The translations under genes were made by a program, and so were the position numbers. A model generated the notes under the pieces. That model had not been told where the DNA came from. It saw nothing but the letters and a program-made list of their open reading frames with translations, and did not search any database. Shown here one piece after another: positions 37,526 through 47,710 of a stretch of DNA of 64,000 bases. Origin of the DNA: Actinophytocola xinjiangensis (lineage in GTDB: Bacteria > Actinomycetota > Actinomycetes > Mycobacteriales > Pseudonocardiaceae); assembly GCF_001921215.1 (NCBI RefSeq), contig NZ_MSIF01000005.1, positions 186,001 through 250,000 of the forward strand. Reading direction: 5' to 3'. How positions within the stretch are numbered: position 1 is the stretch's first letter; each line of letters opens with the position of its first letter.

Positions 37526-38389
37526 ATGGGCACCGTCGATGATCGTGATCCGGCCACCGCGGACGTGACCTTCGCCGTGGTGCGCCATGGCTTCGACCGG
37601 TCCGCCGTCCGCCAACACCTCACCGGCCTCGCCGCGCGCACCGACCAGGCCGAGGCCGATCGCGCCGAGGCGCGGGCCCAGACCGCCGAGCTCCAGGGCG
37701 AACTGGAGATCGCCCGGCGGGAGATCTCCGCCCTGACCGAACGCCTCGACTCCCTCGGCTCCCCTGACGGCGCCGACGCCGCACGCACCCTGGAGATCGC
37801 GAGGTCACAGGCCGCCGACGTCACCGCCCGCGCCAAGGCGGCGGCCGAGGACACCTGGTCGGCGGCCGAGCAGGCGTCGGCCGCGCTGCGCGAGCGCTAC
37901 CAGACGCTGTTGGGCGAACTGGAGAGCCAGCACCGGGAACTGCGCGAGACCCACCAGTCGATCATGCACTCGGCCCACACCCAGGCCGAGGAGTTGACCA
38001 CCGTCGCCCAACGCCGCCGCCGCGAACTCGACGACGAGGCCGAACGCGACCGGATCACCATCGACCGCGAGTTCACCGAGCTGATGGCGGCCAAACGGGA
38101 GTCGCTGGAGCGTGAGCTCGCGCAGCGACGGGCGGCGTGCGACAACGAGATCGCCGAGAAACTGCGGGCGGCGGACGAGGAGGCCGCGCGGCGGGTCGAC
38201 GCGGTGACCGAGCAGGTCAACCGGTTGACCGGGATTCGCAACCAGCTGTCCGAGCATCTGCGGGAGACCCGGGACCTGGTGGAGCGGAGTGCGTCGATCC
38301 TGGATCCGGCTGATCGGGACGGGGGGACGGACGCCGCTGAGGAGGAGGTCCCTCCTCAGCGGGGCCAGAGGTCTCCCGCCAAGCGTTGA
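37526..38389 (+). CDS. DivIVA-like coiled-coil protein
   Basis: A 287-residue acidic, largely helical protein. The N-terminal FAVVRHGFDRSAVRQHLTGLA (residues 13-33) resembles the DivIVA/GpsB membrane-curvature domain. A long coiled coil with Glu/Arg/Ala heptads follows (residues about 35-260, for example AEDTWSAAEQASAALRERYQ), with a short disordered tail. It may be a cytoskeletal or polar-growth factor; relation to a specific Wag31-type protein is not established. It stands alone downstream of the SDR gene, with its own ATG. Confidence 0.78.
   Translation: MGTVDDRDPATADVTFAVVRHGFDRSAVRQHLTGLAARTDQAEADRAEARAQTAELQGELEIARREISALTERLDSLGSPDGADAARTLEIARSQAADVTARAKAAAEDTWSAAEQASAALRERYQTLLGELESQHRELRETHQSIMHSAHTQAEELTTVAQRRRRELDDEAERDRITIDREFTELMAAKRESLERELAQRRAACDNEIAEKLRAADEEAARRVDAVTEQVNRLTGIRNQLSEHLRETRDLVERSASILDPADRDGGTDAAEEEVPPQRGQRSPAKR
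38334..38362 (+). terminator. hairpin inside the 3' end of the coiled-coil gene
   Basis: A perfect 12-bp stem (CCGCTGAGGAGG with CCTCCTCAGCGG) encloses a 5-base loop. It lies within the last 20 codons of the coiled-coil gene, 27 bases before its stop, where it could end or attenuate its transcript. No T-run follows. Confidence 0.45.
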
Positions 38390-38398
38390 CCGACTCCG

Positions 38399-38815
38399 CT
38401 AGGCCATGCCGTAGACGCGGTTCACCTGGATGGTCAGGACGATGCGGTTCTCGCGGACCATCGCGGTTCGGTAGTCGTCCCAGTCGGGGTGGGGGCCGGC
38501 GATGGCGGTGTAGAGGTCGATCAGTTCGGTGACCACGGGGTCGTCGGGGGCGGCGGCCACGGGGCTGAGGGTGGCGTCGCCCTCGGCGACCACGTAGGCG
38601 CGGAAGTCGGGGGCGGTGGCGTACAGGCTCACGCGCGGGTCGCGGCGGAGGTTGGCGGTTTTGGCCAGGCCGTCCCGGATGGAGACGCGGATGCGGCGGG
38701 TGTCCTGGTCGTAGGTGTAGCTGACGTTCGACAGCTGCGGGCGACCGTCACGCTTGAGCGCCACCACCACGCCGTGGCGGTTGTCGGCCAGTACCTTCAG
38801 TAGGCGATCTTCCAT
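38399..38815 (-). CDS. PPOX-class F420-dependent oxidoreductase
   Basis: A 138-residue flavin-reductase-like beta-barrel protein. LLKVLADNRHGVVVALKRDGRPQLSNVSYTYD is the opening of the split-barrel PPOX/FDOR-B group. IRVSIRDGLAKTANLRRDPRVSLYA binds the cofactor phosphate, and the protein ends in NRVYGMA. Such enzymes use F420 or FMN to reduce small molecules; the substrate is unknown. It converges on the coiled-coil gene, 9 bases apart. Confidence 0.9.
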   Translation of the reverse strand: MEDRLLKVLADNRHGVVVALKRDGRPQLSNVSYTYDQDTRRIRVSIRDGLAKTANLRRDPRVSLYATAPDFRAYVVAEGDATLSPVAAAPDDPVVTELIDLYTAIAGPHPDWDDYRTAMVRENRIVLTIQVNRVYGMA

Positions 38816-38849
38816 GTCGGTGATTGTCCGACATGCGGCATGGTGGAGG

Positions 38850-39647
38850 TCAAGCCGGCGTCACCGAAGCGCGGGCGCAGGTCGCGAGGATCAGGGAGGC
38901 CACCTGCTCCGGCTCGTCGACCATCGGGACGTGGCCGCAGCGGTGGAGCCACACGTGTCGGGCCCGGGGTAACAGCTCCGCCGCCCTGGCGGCCTGGCGG
39001 GGCCACAGGATCCGGTCGCGGGTGCCCCACGCGACCGTCACGGGGACCGTGGGTTGCGGGCTGTCATAGACGTAGTCGCGGGCCGCGTCGGCGACCTCGT
39101 CGAACGCCGGGGACGCGACCATCGACGCCAGGTCGGCCAGCATCGTCTCCTCGGACATCTTCGACGGGTGGCCGTAGAGCAGGCTGGCGCCGGCCAGTCT
39201 GGGGTACTTCCAGTGGAGCAGGCGGGTGCCGCCGGGGAGTGTGCCGCCGCGTCGAATCATCGTCAGGACGCGCAGGGCCCATGCCCGGTCGCGGGGGGTC
39301 CAGAAGCCGCCGGGGGACAGTGCCGTCGCCGACCTGACCAGGTCGCGGGAGGCCAGCTCCAGGCTCAGGACACCGCCCAGGGAGTTGCCGGCGACGTGGG
39401 GGCGGTCCAGGCCCAGTTCGGTGAAGAACTCGGCGATGGTTTCGACGGCGGCGGGCATGTCGTAGCCCCGGCCGGGGGGTAACGCGGGCGACGCTCCGAA
39501 GCCGGGCAGGTCGACGGCGATCACGTCGTGGTCGGTGGCCAGCCGGTCGAGCACGGGCTGCCACGCCTGCCAGCGGTGGCCGATGCCGTGCAGCAGCACC
39601 AGCGGCTCCCCGGTCCCCCGACGGTCGTATGCGATCTCGATGGCCAT
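38850..39647 (-). CDS. alpha/beta hydrolase
   Basis: A 265-residue alpha/beta-hydrolase fold enzyme. LVLLHGIGHRWQAW supplies the oxyanion HG motif, and VAGNSLGGVLSLELA the nucleophile elbow (Ser in GNSLG, near residue 109). WGTRDRILWP contains the acid Asp and LHRCGHVPMVDEPEQV the catalytic His. Substrate is unknown; esterase, lactonase or C-C hydrolase are all possible. It follows the PPOX gene on the same strand with a 34-base gap, so the two might be co-transcribed. Confidence 0.9.
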   Translation of the reverse strand: MAIEIAYDRRGTGEPLVLLHGIGHRWQAWQPVLDRLATDHDVIAVDLPGFGASPALPPGRGYDMPAAVETIAEFFTELGLDRPHVAGNSLGGVLSLELASRDLVRSATALSPGGFWTPRDRAWALRVLTMIRRGGTLPGGTRLLHWKYPRLAGASLLYGHPSKMSEETMLADLASMVASPAFDEVADAARDYVYDSPQPTVPVTVAWGTRDRILWPRQAARAAELLPRARHVWLHRCGHVPMVDEPEQVASLILATCARASVTPA

Positions 39648-39739
39648 GCGTGCCGCCTCTCGTCCGGAGGCTACATGTTACCGCGATTCACACATAACTC
39701 CACGCCTGCACACCATGCGCATGGTTCCCGCTGGTCAGC

Positions 39740-39772
39740 GGCGCGCCCCCGAAGGTGCTTCGGGGGCGCGCC
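39740..39772 (-). terminator. hairpin terminator between the UAA tRNA and the hydrolase gene
   Basis: A perfect 15-bp stem (GGCGCGCCCCCGAAG with its complement) with a 3-base loop. It lies about 100 bases downstream of the minus-strand tRNA and about 90 bases upstream of the hydrolase start, so it probably ends the tRNA transcript. Confidence 0.65.
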
Positions 39773-39870
39773 GTAAATGCCGGCTAATGGCGTCCGAAAT
39801 GTCGCCACGCTGCGTATCAAATCAAGTGCGAACAGTCGCGAAGTGATCACAGACAATTAGCAGCTCTCTG

Positions 39871-39944
39871 TGCCCCCGACCGGATTCGAACCGGCACTCC
39901 ACCCCTTTTAAGGGGGCTGCCTCTGCCAGTTGGGCTACGGGGGC
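39871..39944 (-). tRNA. tRNA with anticodon UAA and short variable loop
   Basis: Minus strand, 74 bases. The acceptor stem GCCCCCG/CGGGGGC is followed by TAGCCCAACTGGCAGA, an anticodon arm GCCCC-CTTAAAA-GGGGT with TAA at positions 34-36, a five-base variable loop GGAGT, a T arm GCCGG-TTCGAAT-CCGGT and discriminator A. UAA reads the leucine codon UUA, but bacterial tRNA-Leu normally has a long variable arm (class II, as in Streptomyces bldA) and this one is class I. The D arm has one mismatch (C13-A22). No CCA is encoded. Structure is clear; amino-acid identity is not. Confidence 0.8.
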
Positions 39945-40091
39945 AGCCGCAGCCTAGAGCGCGATCACCTGGCCACGAACGGGTTTTCGCGAACTTGGGT
40001 CCGCTGGCCCAATCGTGGATACGCCATTTAGCTCTACCACGACAGGGTTCGGTAAGGCTACCGGGTGCGCCTGGAGACCCGTAACCCGGAA

Positions 40092-41411
40092 TTAGCCCTT
40101 GGACACCCGGTCGAACTCGGCCCGCGGATTGTTGATCTGGCCCATCGAGATGACCTCACGCCGTAAGAGGCCACTCAGTAACCAGTCGGCTACTACCCGG
40201 AATTTTCGGTTGAACGTCGGCACCCTGGCCACGTGGTACCCGCGGTGCATCGCCCAGGCGAGGAAACCCTTGGCCTTGCGGTTGTAGACGTCCGCCACAC
40301 CCTTGTGCAGGCCAAGACTCGCCACCGAGCCGACGTTCTCGTGGTAGTACGGCTTGGGCTCCTGGTCGCGCAGCACCGCGATGATGTTCCTGGCCAGCAG
40401 GTTCGCCTGCCGCACCGCGTGCTGGGCGTTCGGCGCGCACAGCGCGCCCGGGTCCTCCTCGGTGCGCGACAGGTCCGGCACCGCCGCGATGTCACCGGCG
40501 GTCCACGCGTCCGGCACGTCCTCGACCCGCAACGTCGCCGTCGCCCGCAGGCGGCCGCGGTCGTCGGTGGGCAGGTCCGAGGACGCGAGCACCGGGTTGG
40601 CCTTCACGCCCGCGGTCCAGACGATCGTGTCGCTGTCGAACTCGGTGCCGTCCGAGAGCATCACGTGCCCGTCCTCGAACGACTTGGCCAGAGTGGACAG
40701 GTACACCTCGATGCCGCGCCGCTCCAGTTGCAGCACCGTGTACACGCCCAGGCTCTCCCGCACCTCCGGCAGGATCCGCCCGGCCGCCTCCACCAGCACC
40801 CAGCGCAGGTCCGCCGGCTCGATGTTGTCGTAGTAGCGCGTGGCGAAACGCGCCATGTCCTCCAGCTCGGCCAGCGCCTCGATGCCGGCGAACCCGCCGC
40901 CGACGAACGTGAACGTCAGGTACTTGCGCCGCAGCTCCGGGTCGACCGTGCTGCTCGCCGCGTCCAGCCTGGACATCACGTGGTTGCGCAGGAAGATCGC
41001 CTCGCCGATCGTCTTGAACGAGATGCCCTGCTCGGCCAGCCCGGGAATGGGCATCAGCCTGGCCACCGACCCGAGCGCCACGACCAGCACGTCGTACTCG
41101 ACCGTCTCGCGGTGGCCGTCGGGCGCCTCGATGGCGACCGTGCGCGCGGCGTGGTCGATGCCGGTGACCCTGGCGGTCAGCACGTGGCAGCGCTTGAGCG
41201 TCTTGCGCAGTGGCACCACCACGTGCCGTGGTTCGATCGCGCCGGCCGCCGCCTCCGGCAGGAACGGCTGGTAGGTCATGTGTGGCTGCGGGTCGATGAC
41301 GGTCACGGACGCCTCGCCGCCGCGCAGTTTGCGCTGCAACCCGAGCGCCGTGTACAGCCCGACGTAGCCTCCGCCGAGGATCAGGATCCGCTTCGTCTTC
41401 CCTCGCCCCAT
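40092..41411 (-). CDS. ndh: type II NADH dehydrogenase (NDH-2)
   Basis: A 439-residue single-subunit flavoprotein that oxidises NADH and reduces menaquinone without pumping protons. The FAD-binding GGGYVG is at residues 13-18. QPHMTYQPFLPEAAAG is a conserved flavin/quinone region, VGGGFAGIEALAELEDM the NADH-binding Rossmann motif, and TIVWTAGVKANPV and WTAGDIAAVPD complete the fold. The C-terminal helix region (VPTFNRKFRVVADWLLSGLL) would bind the membrane. ATG 41411 has GGAAGC just before it. It overlaps the upstream membrane-protein gene by 31 bases. It can take over NADH oxidation if complex I is inactive. Confidence 0.95.
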   Translation of the reverse strand: MGRGKTKRILILGGGYVGLYTALGLQRKLRGGEASVTVIDPQPHMTYQPFLPEAAAGAIEPRHVVVPLRKTLKRCHVLTARVTGIDHAARTVAIEAPDGHRETVEYDVLVVALGSVARLMPIPGLAEQGISFKTIGEAIFLRNHVMSRLDAASSTVDPELRRKYLTFTFVGGGFAGIEALAELEDMARFATRYYDNIEPADLRWVLVEAAGRILPEVRESLGVYTVLQLERRGIEVYLSTLAKSFEDGHVMLSDGTEFDSDTIVWTAGVKANPVLASSDLPTDDRGRLRATATLRVEDVPDAWTAGDIAAVPDLSRTEEDPGALCAPNAQHAVRQANLLARNIIAVLRDQEPKPYYHENVGSVASLGLHKGVADVYNRKAKGFLAWAMHRGYHVARVPTFNRKFRVVADWLLSGLLRREVISMGQINNPRAEFDRVSKG

Positions 41412-41983
41412 GCTTCCATGGTGGCACCCGGGCCGGCCGAACGCCCGTCGCCCCGGGTGTGAGCATGCTCGCGCCACGGACCCAGCGCCACCAGCGCGAT
41501 CACCACCAGCCCGACCAGCGCGAACACCTCCACCACGACCGGAACACGACCCGTCGGCAGGACCGCGGCGACCCCTGCCAGGACGAACGTCACACCCTGC
41601 ACGGCCAGCACCCGCAGCGCCGGGCGGCGCAGGGCCACCAGGTGCAGCCGGCCGTGCACCGGGAGTATCCCGGCCAGGCCGCAGCTGACGTGGAACAGGT
41701 GCACGGCCGGAATCATCGCGAGGACCGCCGGGCGCAGCGGGTCGTCGCCGGAGAGCACGACCGTCACGGCGGCGCCGACGATCGCCGCCGCCGGCGCCGG
41801 GGAGGCCGGCGCGTACACCGACCCGGCCACGGCCAGGCCGACGAGCACCGCCAGGCCGACCACCGGACGTTCCAGCAGCGGGATCCCCAGGATCGCCGCC
41901 CCGCTGACCGCGACCGCCACCCGCAGCCACCACGCCGACACACCCCGTCCGACGGGCACCGGGGGGTTCATCGGCGGGTTCAC
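41381..41983 (-). CDS. hypothetical six-helix membrane protein
   Basis: A 200-residue protein. After a Pro-rich start (VNPPMNPPVPVGRGV) come about six hydrophobic helices (for example WWLRVAVAVSGAAILGIPLL, VLVGLAVAGSVYA, AAIVGAAVTVVL, LAMIPAVHLFHVSCGLAGILP), then a polar tail. I do not recognise the family. The start is GTG 41983, which overlaps the DUF58 stop (GTGA) and has GGGGAG about 7 bases upstream. Its end overlaps ndh. It lies between the MoxR-DUF58 pair and ndh, so it is probably translated with them. Confidence 0.75.
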   Translation of the reverse strand: MNPPMNPPVPVGRGVSAWWLRVAVAVSGAAILGIPLLERPVVGLAVLVGLAVAGSVYAPASPAPAAAIVGAAVTVVLSGDDPLRPAVLAMIPAVHLFHVSCGLAGILPVHGRLHLVALRRPALRVLAVQGVTFVLAGVAAVLPTGRVPVVVEVFALVGLVVIALVALGPWREHAHTRGDGRSAGPGATMEAWGEGRRSGS

Positions 41984-43340
41984 CGGCGGACTCCCCGGCG
42001 GGCTTCCCGGTGCCGGCGGAGCAGGCCGATCGACGCGGCGGCGTCGCGGCGCAGGACCAGGACGCCCTGGTCGGCGAGGGCGGCCAGGCGCATCCGCTGC
42101 TCGGCCAGCAGGATCGTGCGCACCGCGTCGCCCCACGGCGTCGCGGTGTCGGCCAGCAGGCCCTCGGGCAGGACGTCGATCGCGATCACCAGGTTGCCGC
42201 GCCGGGCGGCCCTGGCGGTGAGGTCGACCAGGGAGTCGACCAGGAACGGGGAGAGCACGATGACCGTCGCGCCCAGCGGCACCTGCCCGGCGCGCAGCAC
42301 CGGCTCGCCGCCGCCGGTGACCCGCTCGCCGGAGCGGACCAGGGCGTGCCGGACCAGCTCCAGCTGCCGGCGCCCCGACCCGACCGGCACCCCGAGCCGG
42401 GCGTTGACCAGGTCGACGTAGCTGACCCGGTCGCCCTGCCGCAGGAACGCCGCGGCCAGCGAGGCCGCCGCCCGCACACCGAGGTCGAGACTGCCGCCCC
42501 GTCGCGCGTCCGGCCGCTGCCCGAGCTCCGACCAGCGCGCGAGATCGGTGTCCACGTCGACGGTGGTGTCCAGGGCGAGGACCAGGTCGGCGTCGGCCTC
42601 GGCGTACCGCTCGCGGACGTGCAGGGTGCCGGGGACCAGCGCGCCGCCCCGGGCGGCGGCGGCCCGCAGCGAGACCCGCCAGTCGATCCGCCGCAGCCGG
42701 TCGCCCTGCTGGAAGGGTCGGATGTCGCGCAGTTCCATGCCGTCGCCCGGCCGCCGCGACCGGTGCGCCCCGACCAGCCCGGCCGCGCGCGGCGGCAACG
42801 AGGCCCCCGGCAGCGGCTCGATCGGGGGCAGCACCGTGTGCTGCGCGACGCGCCCGACGACCGGCCCGTACACGAACAGCCCGTCGTCGCTGGCCAGGAG
42901 GTGGTCGGCCCGCAGGTACTCCGACCTCCCCCAGTGCCCCCAGCGGATCCGCGCCCGCAACGCCCCGGCGGCGGCCGGCAGCAGATGCACCGGCCCGACA
43001 CCGGAACGCCCGGTGACCGGCAGCCGGACGGCCGTGAACGCCGCCCCGTCACCGGGCCGGACCTCGACGGTGACGGTTCCGGTGCCCCCGGAGTCGACCG
43101 TCTCCGCGTGCCGGACCGGCGTGACGGTGGGGCTGCCCGACGGGCGGGGTGTGATCAGCCCACTGACGAGCAGCGGCACACCGATGAGGACGAGCGGAAG
43201 CTGGTGCAACACGGTCCCGGCCACGACCAGCGCGAAACCGGCGCCCAGTGCCCTGACCAGTGTGTCCGTCGGCCGCCAGCCCGTGTGCCGAACCAGGCGC
43301 CGGCCGACCAGCCACTGGCGCACGCGCGCGCCGGGAGCGG

Positions 43341-43344
<4 letters not shown>
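41980..43344 (-). CDS. DUF58 domain-containing protein
   Basis: A 454-residue protein with two N-terminal membrane helices (LVRALGAGFALVVAGTVLHQLPLVLIGVPLLVSGLI, about residues 28-65), then a cytosolic or surface domain. The DUF58 core (PGDGMELRDIRPFQQGDRLRRIDWRVSLRA) is near residue 205. A following von Willebrand A-like fold starts with DADLVLALDTTVDVD, a partial MIDAS. These proteins are almost always encoded beside MoxR ATPases, which are thought to act as chaperones for them. GTG 43344 overlaps the moxR stop (GTGA). Confidence 0.9.
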
Positions 43345-44311
<967 letters not shown>

Positions 44312-44315
<4 letters not shown>

Positions 44316-44776
44316 GTCTCCTCCAACCGCCGCATCATGGCGGCGAACGTCGTCGGGTGCGGTAGCCGGGCGTCGGGCGCGGTCAGCAGGTCGTGCAGGT
44401 CCGCGCCGAGCACCTCCCGCGCCAGGGGGTCGTCCAGGTCGTCGATGTTCTCCTTGCGCCGCACCATGTCCAGCGCGATCCGCCGCAACCGGGGGCGGAT
44501 CCGGGTGTCGAACCGGTGGCGGTCCCCCGCAGCCTGGGCGAGCCGGCCGGCCAGCGACGCGGCGTGCAGGCTGACCCCGGCGCCCGGCCGATCCGGCTCG
44601 GGCGTCCAGTCCACATCGAACACGTCGGACACCAGGGCCACGACCACCGCCACCGCACCCACCGGCAACGCCACCAGCACCGCCCACACCACCGGCATCC
44701 CGGCCGCGAAATGCGCCCCGACCACGACCAGCAACGCGACGAAGGCCCCCAACAGTCCCGCCCGTAACCGGCTCAT
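44312..44776 (-). CDS. small membrane protein of the moxR operon
   Basis: A 154-residue protein with two membrane helices (LRAGLLGAFVALLVVVGAHFAAG and VVWAVLVALPVGAVAVVVALVSDVFDV) and a cytosolic helical domain (RIRPRLRRIALDMVRRKENIDD). I do not recognise the family, though proteins of this size and topology are common upstream of moxR in actinobacteria. Both ends overlap neighbours by four bases, so it is translated as part of the operon. Confidence 0.8.
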
Positions 44777-45474
44777 GTGGGGGTCCGCAGGTCGTGGAGG
44801 ACCTGTTCCAGTGCCCTGCCGGCGGCGTCGACGTCGTCCGGGGTGAGGGTGGGGGTCGGGGAGAACCGCGCGCGTTGGTAGAGGGTGCGCAGGTGGTTGA
44901 GGGCCGTCTCGTCGGGGGTCAGGGTGGCCAGCAGCAGCGCGGTGAACTCGGTGGAGGTCTGGCTGGGGCCGCGGACCGCGCCCTCGTGTTCTGCGGCTTT
45001 CTCCAGGGCCAGCCAGGCGGCGATGACGGCGTCGTCGGGCGGGGTGTCGGCCCGGCGGGTGGTCAGGTGGTGGTGGGCCAGTTCCGCGGCCTCGCGCAGG
45101 CGGGTTCGGACGACCTCGCCGGAGACCGGTTCGCCGGCCGGCGCCGGGGCGGGGCGGCGGCGGGGCAGGGCACGCAGGACCAGCAGGGCCAGGCCGGCGA
45201 CGATCAGGAGCACGACCACGCTCAGGGTGAGGACCGCCGCGGTCTCGGCGGCGCCGGAGTCCGCGGGGATGTCCTTGGGGGGACGGAAGGTCTCGGTGGA
45301 GGTGGGGAGGTCCCGGGTGGTCGTCGGCGCCTCGACGCGCTCGGGGTCGCGGGGGTCGGTGGGGATGGCGGTCAGTCCCCTGGCGGAGATGACGGCGAGC
45401 AGCAGCAGGCCGCAGACGACGACCAGCGCTGGAACTCGATACCCCCTCATCGCCCCCAGGATGCCCGAGTTCAT
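44773..45474 (-). CDS. DUF4129 domain-containing membrane protein
   Basis: A 233-residue protein with two membrane segments (VPALVVVCGLLLLAVISARGL and AVLTLSVVVLLIVAGLALLVLRAL), an external Pro/Thr-rich stretch between them, and a C-terminal cytosolic helical DUF4129 domain (TRLREAAELAHHHL, AAWLALEKAAEHEG, TEFTALLLATL). DUF4129 is found in transglutaminase-like TgpA systems and as a separate protein in moxR operons. No transglutaminase gene is present here. ATG 45474 or 45450 could start it, and neither has a clear ribosome binding site. Confidence 0.82.
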   Translation of the reverse strand: MNSGILGAMRGYRVPALVVVCGLLLLAVISARGLTAIPTDPRDPERVEAPTTTRDLPTSTETFRPPKDIPADSGAAETAAVLTLSVVVLLIVAGLALLVLRALPRRRPAPAPAGEPVSGEVVRTRLREAAELAHHHLTTRRADTPPDDAVIAAWLALEKAAEHEGAVRGPSQTSTEFTALLLATLTPDETALNHLRTLYQRARFSPTPTLTPDDVDAAGRALEQVLHDLRTPT

Positions 45475-45483
45475 GGCCGAGAG

Positions 45484-46170
45484 CTAGGGAAGGCCGGCGG
45501 CGTGCTTGGCGTCGCGGAGAACGTTCTCGACCATCGCCGGGGTCAGTCGTCCGGTGAAGGTGTTCTGTTGGCTGACGTGGAAGCAGCCGAACAGGGACAG
45601 CCCGTCGAGGTCGACGCGGACACCGTGGCCGAACCTGGGTCGGGGTTTCGGGATGGTCCAGCCGGCGGCGGCCAGCACGGGAAGCAGGGCCTGCCAGCCG
45701 AACGCGCCCAGCACCACGATCGACCGCAGCGTCGGGGCCAGCAGTTCCAGTTCGCGGGCCAGCCAGGGGCGGCAGTTGTCGCGTTCCTGGGGCGTGGGCT
45801 TGTTCCGCGGTGGCGCGCACTTGACCGGGGCCGTCACGCGCACGCCGTGGAGCTCCAGGCCGTCGTCGATGCTCGTGGCCGTCGGCTGGGAGGCGAGGCC
45901 CACTTCGTACAGGGCGGCGTAGAGCACGTCGCCGGAGCGGTCGCCGGTGAACATGCGGCCGGTGCGGTTGGCGCCGTGGGCGGCGGGAGCCAGGCCGACG
46001 ATCGCCATCGCCGCATCGGGTGGGCCGAAGCCCGGGACGGGGCGACCCCAGTACGTCTGGTCAGCGAAAGCGGCGCGCTTCACTCGGGCCACCTCCTCCC
46101 GCCACTCGACCAGGCGAGGGCAGCGGCGACACTCGGTGACCGCGCGATCCAGGGAAACCAACTCCGACAC
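45484..46170 (-). CDS. uracil-DNA glycosylase, family 5-like (UdgB)
   Basis: A 228-residue Fe-S uracil-DNA glycosylase. The first cysteine pair is CRRCPRL (residues 14-17), and the second set is VKCAPPRNKPTPQERDNC. The motif A loop GLAPAAHGANRTGRMFTGDRSG and the motif near the C-terminus (FHVSQQNTFTGRLTP) match family 5 (UdgB), which removes uracil and other deaminated bases without the usual catalytic Asp. Its end lies 9 bases before the DUF4129 start, so it may head the operon. It is divergent from the S10 peptidase gene by 31 bases. Confidence 0.9.
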   Translation of the reverse strand: MSELVSLDRAVTECRRCPRLVEWREEVARVKRAAFADQTYWGRPVPGFGPPDAAMAIVGLAPAAHGANRTGRMFTGDRSGDVLYAALYEVGLASQPTATSIDDGLELHGVRVTAPVKCAPPRNKPTPQERDNCRPWLARELELLAPTLRSIVVLGAFGWQALLPVLAAAGWTIPKPRPRFGHGVRVDLDGLSLFGCFHVSQQNTFTGRLTPAMVENVLRDAKHAAGLP

Positions 46171-46201
46171 GACCCCGATTCAACACGTATCGTGCCGACC
46201 C

Positions 46202-47671
46202 ATGGATGCCGATCCCCAGACGCCCGCCGAGACCAGGCCAGCCGAGCCGACCGACGACCTGGTTTCCACCTCGCACAGCATCACGATCAAGCGCCGGAAA
46301 CTGAACTACACGGCCACCGCCGGCCGGATCGTGCTGCGCCGGGAGGTGATCACCGACGGCCGGTTCGACGGGCACCTGCCCAAGGCCGAGGTCTTCCTCA
46401 CCGCGTACACAGTGGACGGTGCGGACCCGACGACGCGACCGGTGACGTTCGCGTTCAACGGCGGGCCGGGGTCCTCCAGCGTGTGGCTGCACCTGGGGCT
46501 GCTCGGGCCACGGCGCGTGGTCTCCGGCGACGCCGGGGAGCTGGCACCGCCGCCGTACGGGATCGTCGACAACGCCGAAACCCTGCTGCGGCACAGTGAC
46601 CTCGTGTTCATCGACCCGGTCGCCACCGGGTACTCGCGGGCCGCGCACGGCGAGAAGCCGGGCGAGTTCCTCGGGTTCCAGGGCGACCTGGAGTCGGTCG
46701 GCGAGGTGATCCGGCTGTGGACCACGCGCAACGGCCGGTGGCTCTCGCCGAAGTTCCTCGCCGGCGAGTCCTACGGCACCACCCGGGCCAGCGCACTGGC
46801 CAACCACCTGCAGACGCGGTACGGCCTGTACCTCAACGGGATCATGCTGATCTCCGCGGTGCTGGACTTCGCCACGCTGAACTTCACCGACGGCAACGAC
46901 CTGCCCTACCCGCTGTTCCTGCCGACCTACGCGGCCATCGCCCACTACCACGGTCTGCACGGCGACCGCCCGCTGCGCGAGGTGCTCGACGAGGCCGAGG
47001 AGTTCGCCGCCGCCGACTACCCGCTGGCGCTCAGCCGAGGCAGCCGTCTGTCCACTGAGGATCGTGAGCGGACGGTGGCCAGGATCGCCGAGCTGACCGG
47101 GCTGTCTGCCGACTACGTGGACAGAGTGGACCTGCGGATCGAGCACGTCCGGTTCTACACCGAACTGTTGCGCCACCGCCGCCTGGTCGTCGGGCGCCTC
47201 GACGGCCGGTTCACCGGCTGGACCGCAGACTCCGGCCTGGAACACATGGACGACGACCCGTCCTCCTCGGCGATCATGGGCGCCTACACCGCCGCGCTCA
47301 ACCACTACCTGCACGCCGAACTCGACTACCCCAACGACCTTCCCTACGAGGTCCTCAGCTCCTCGGCGCACCAGGCCTGGTCCTACAAGGAGTTCGAGAA
47401 CTCGCCGGTGACCGTCACCGACCGGCTGGCCGCCGCCATGCGCGCCAACCCGCACCTGCGGGTGCACGTCGCCTACGGCTACCACGACGGCGCGACCCCC
47501 TACTACGCCGCCGAGCACACCCTGGCCCACCTGCGCATCCCCGACGAGCTGCGGGCCAACATCGAGGGCGCCTACTACGAGGCGGGACACATGATGTACG
47601 TGCACGAGCCGTCGCGGATCCGGCAGGCGGCCGACCTCGGGGCGTTCGTCGAGTCGGCGTCCCACCGGTGA
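46202..47671 (+). CDS. S10-family serine carboxypeptidase-like protein
   Basis: A 489-residue peptidase of the S10 family, without a detectable signal peptide. FNGGPGSSSVWLHLGLLGPRR is the substrate carboxylate-binding loop (residues 86-105). Nucleophile Ser190 lies in GESYGTTRA, the acid in YHDGATPYY and the catalytic His in YEAGHMMYVHE. All three are present, so it is probably active, removing C-terminal residues from peptides. ATG 46202 is the natural start, since upstream frame overlaps the divergent UDG gene. Confidence 0.92.
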   Translation: MDADPQTPAETRPAEPTDDLVSTSHSITIKRRKLNYTATAGRIVLRREVITDGRFDGHLPKAEVFLTAYTVDGADPTTRPVTFAFNGGPGSSSVWLHLGLLGPRRVVSGDAGELAPPPYGIVDNAETLLRHSDLVFIDPVATGYSRAAHGEKPGEFLGFQGDLESVGEVIRLWTTRNGRWLSPKFLAGESYGTTRASALANHLQTRYGLYLNGIMLISAVLDFATLNFTDGNDLPYPLFLPTYAAIAHYHGLHGDRPLREVLDEAEEFAAADYPLALSRGSRLSTEDRERTVARIAELTGLSADYVDRVDLRIEHVRFYTELLRHRRLVVGRLDGRFTGWTADSGLEHMDDDPSSSAIMGAYTAALNHYLHAELDYPNDLPYEVLSSSAHQAWSYKEFENSPVTVTDRLAAAMRANPHLRVHVAYGYHDGATPYYAAEHTLAHLRIPDELRANIEGAYYEAGHMMYVHEPSRIRQAADLGAFVESASHR

Positions 47672-47710
47672 ATGCTCACGATCGGGTCACGGTCGTTCCG
47701 CCGTCGGCCC

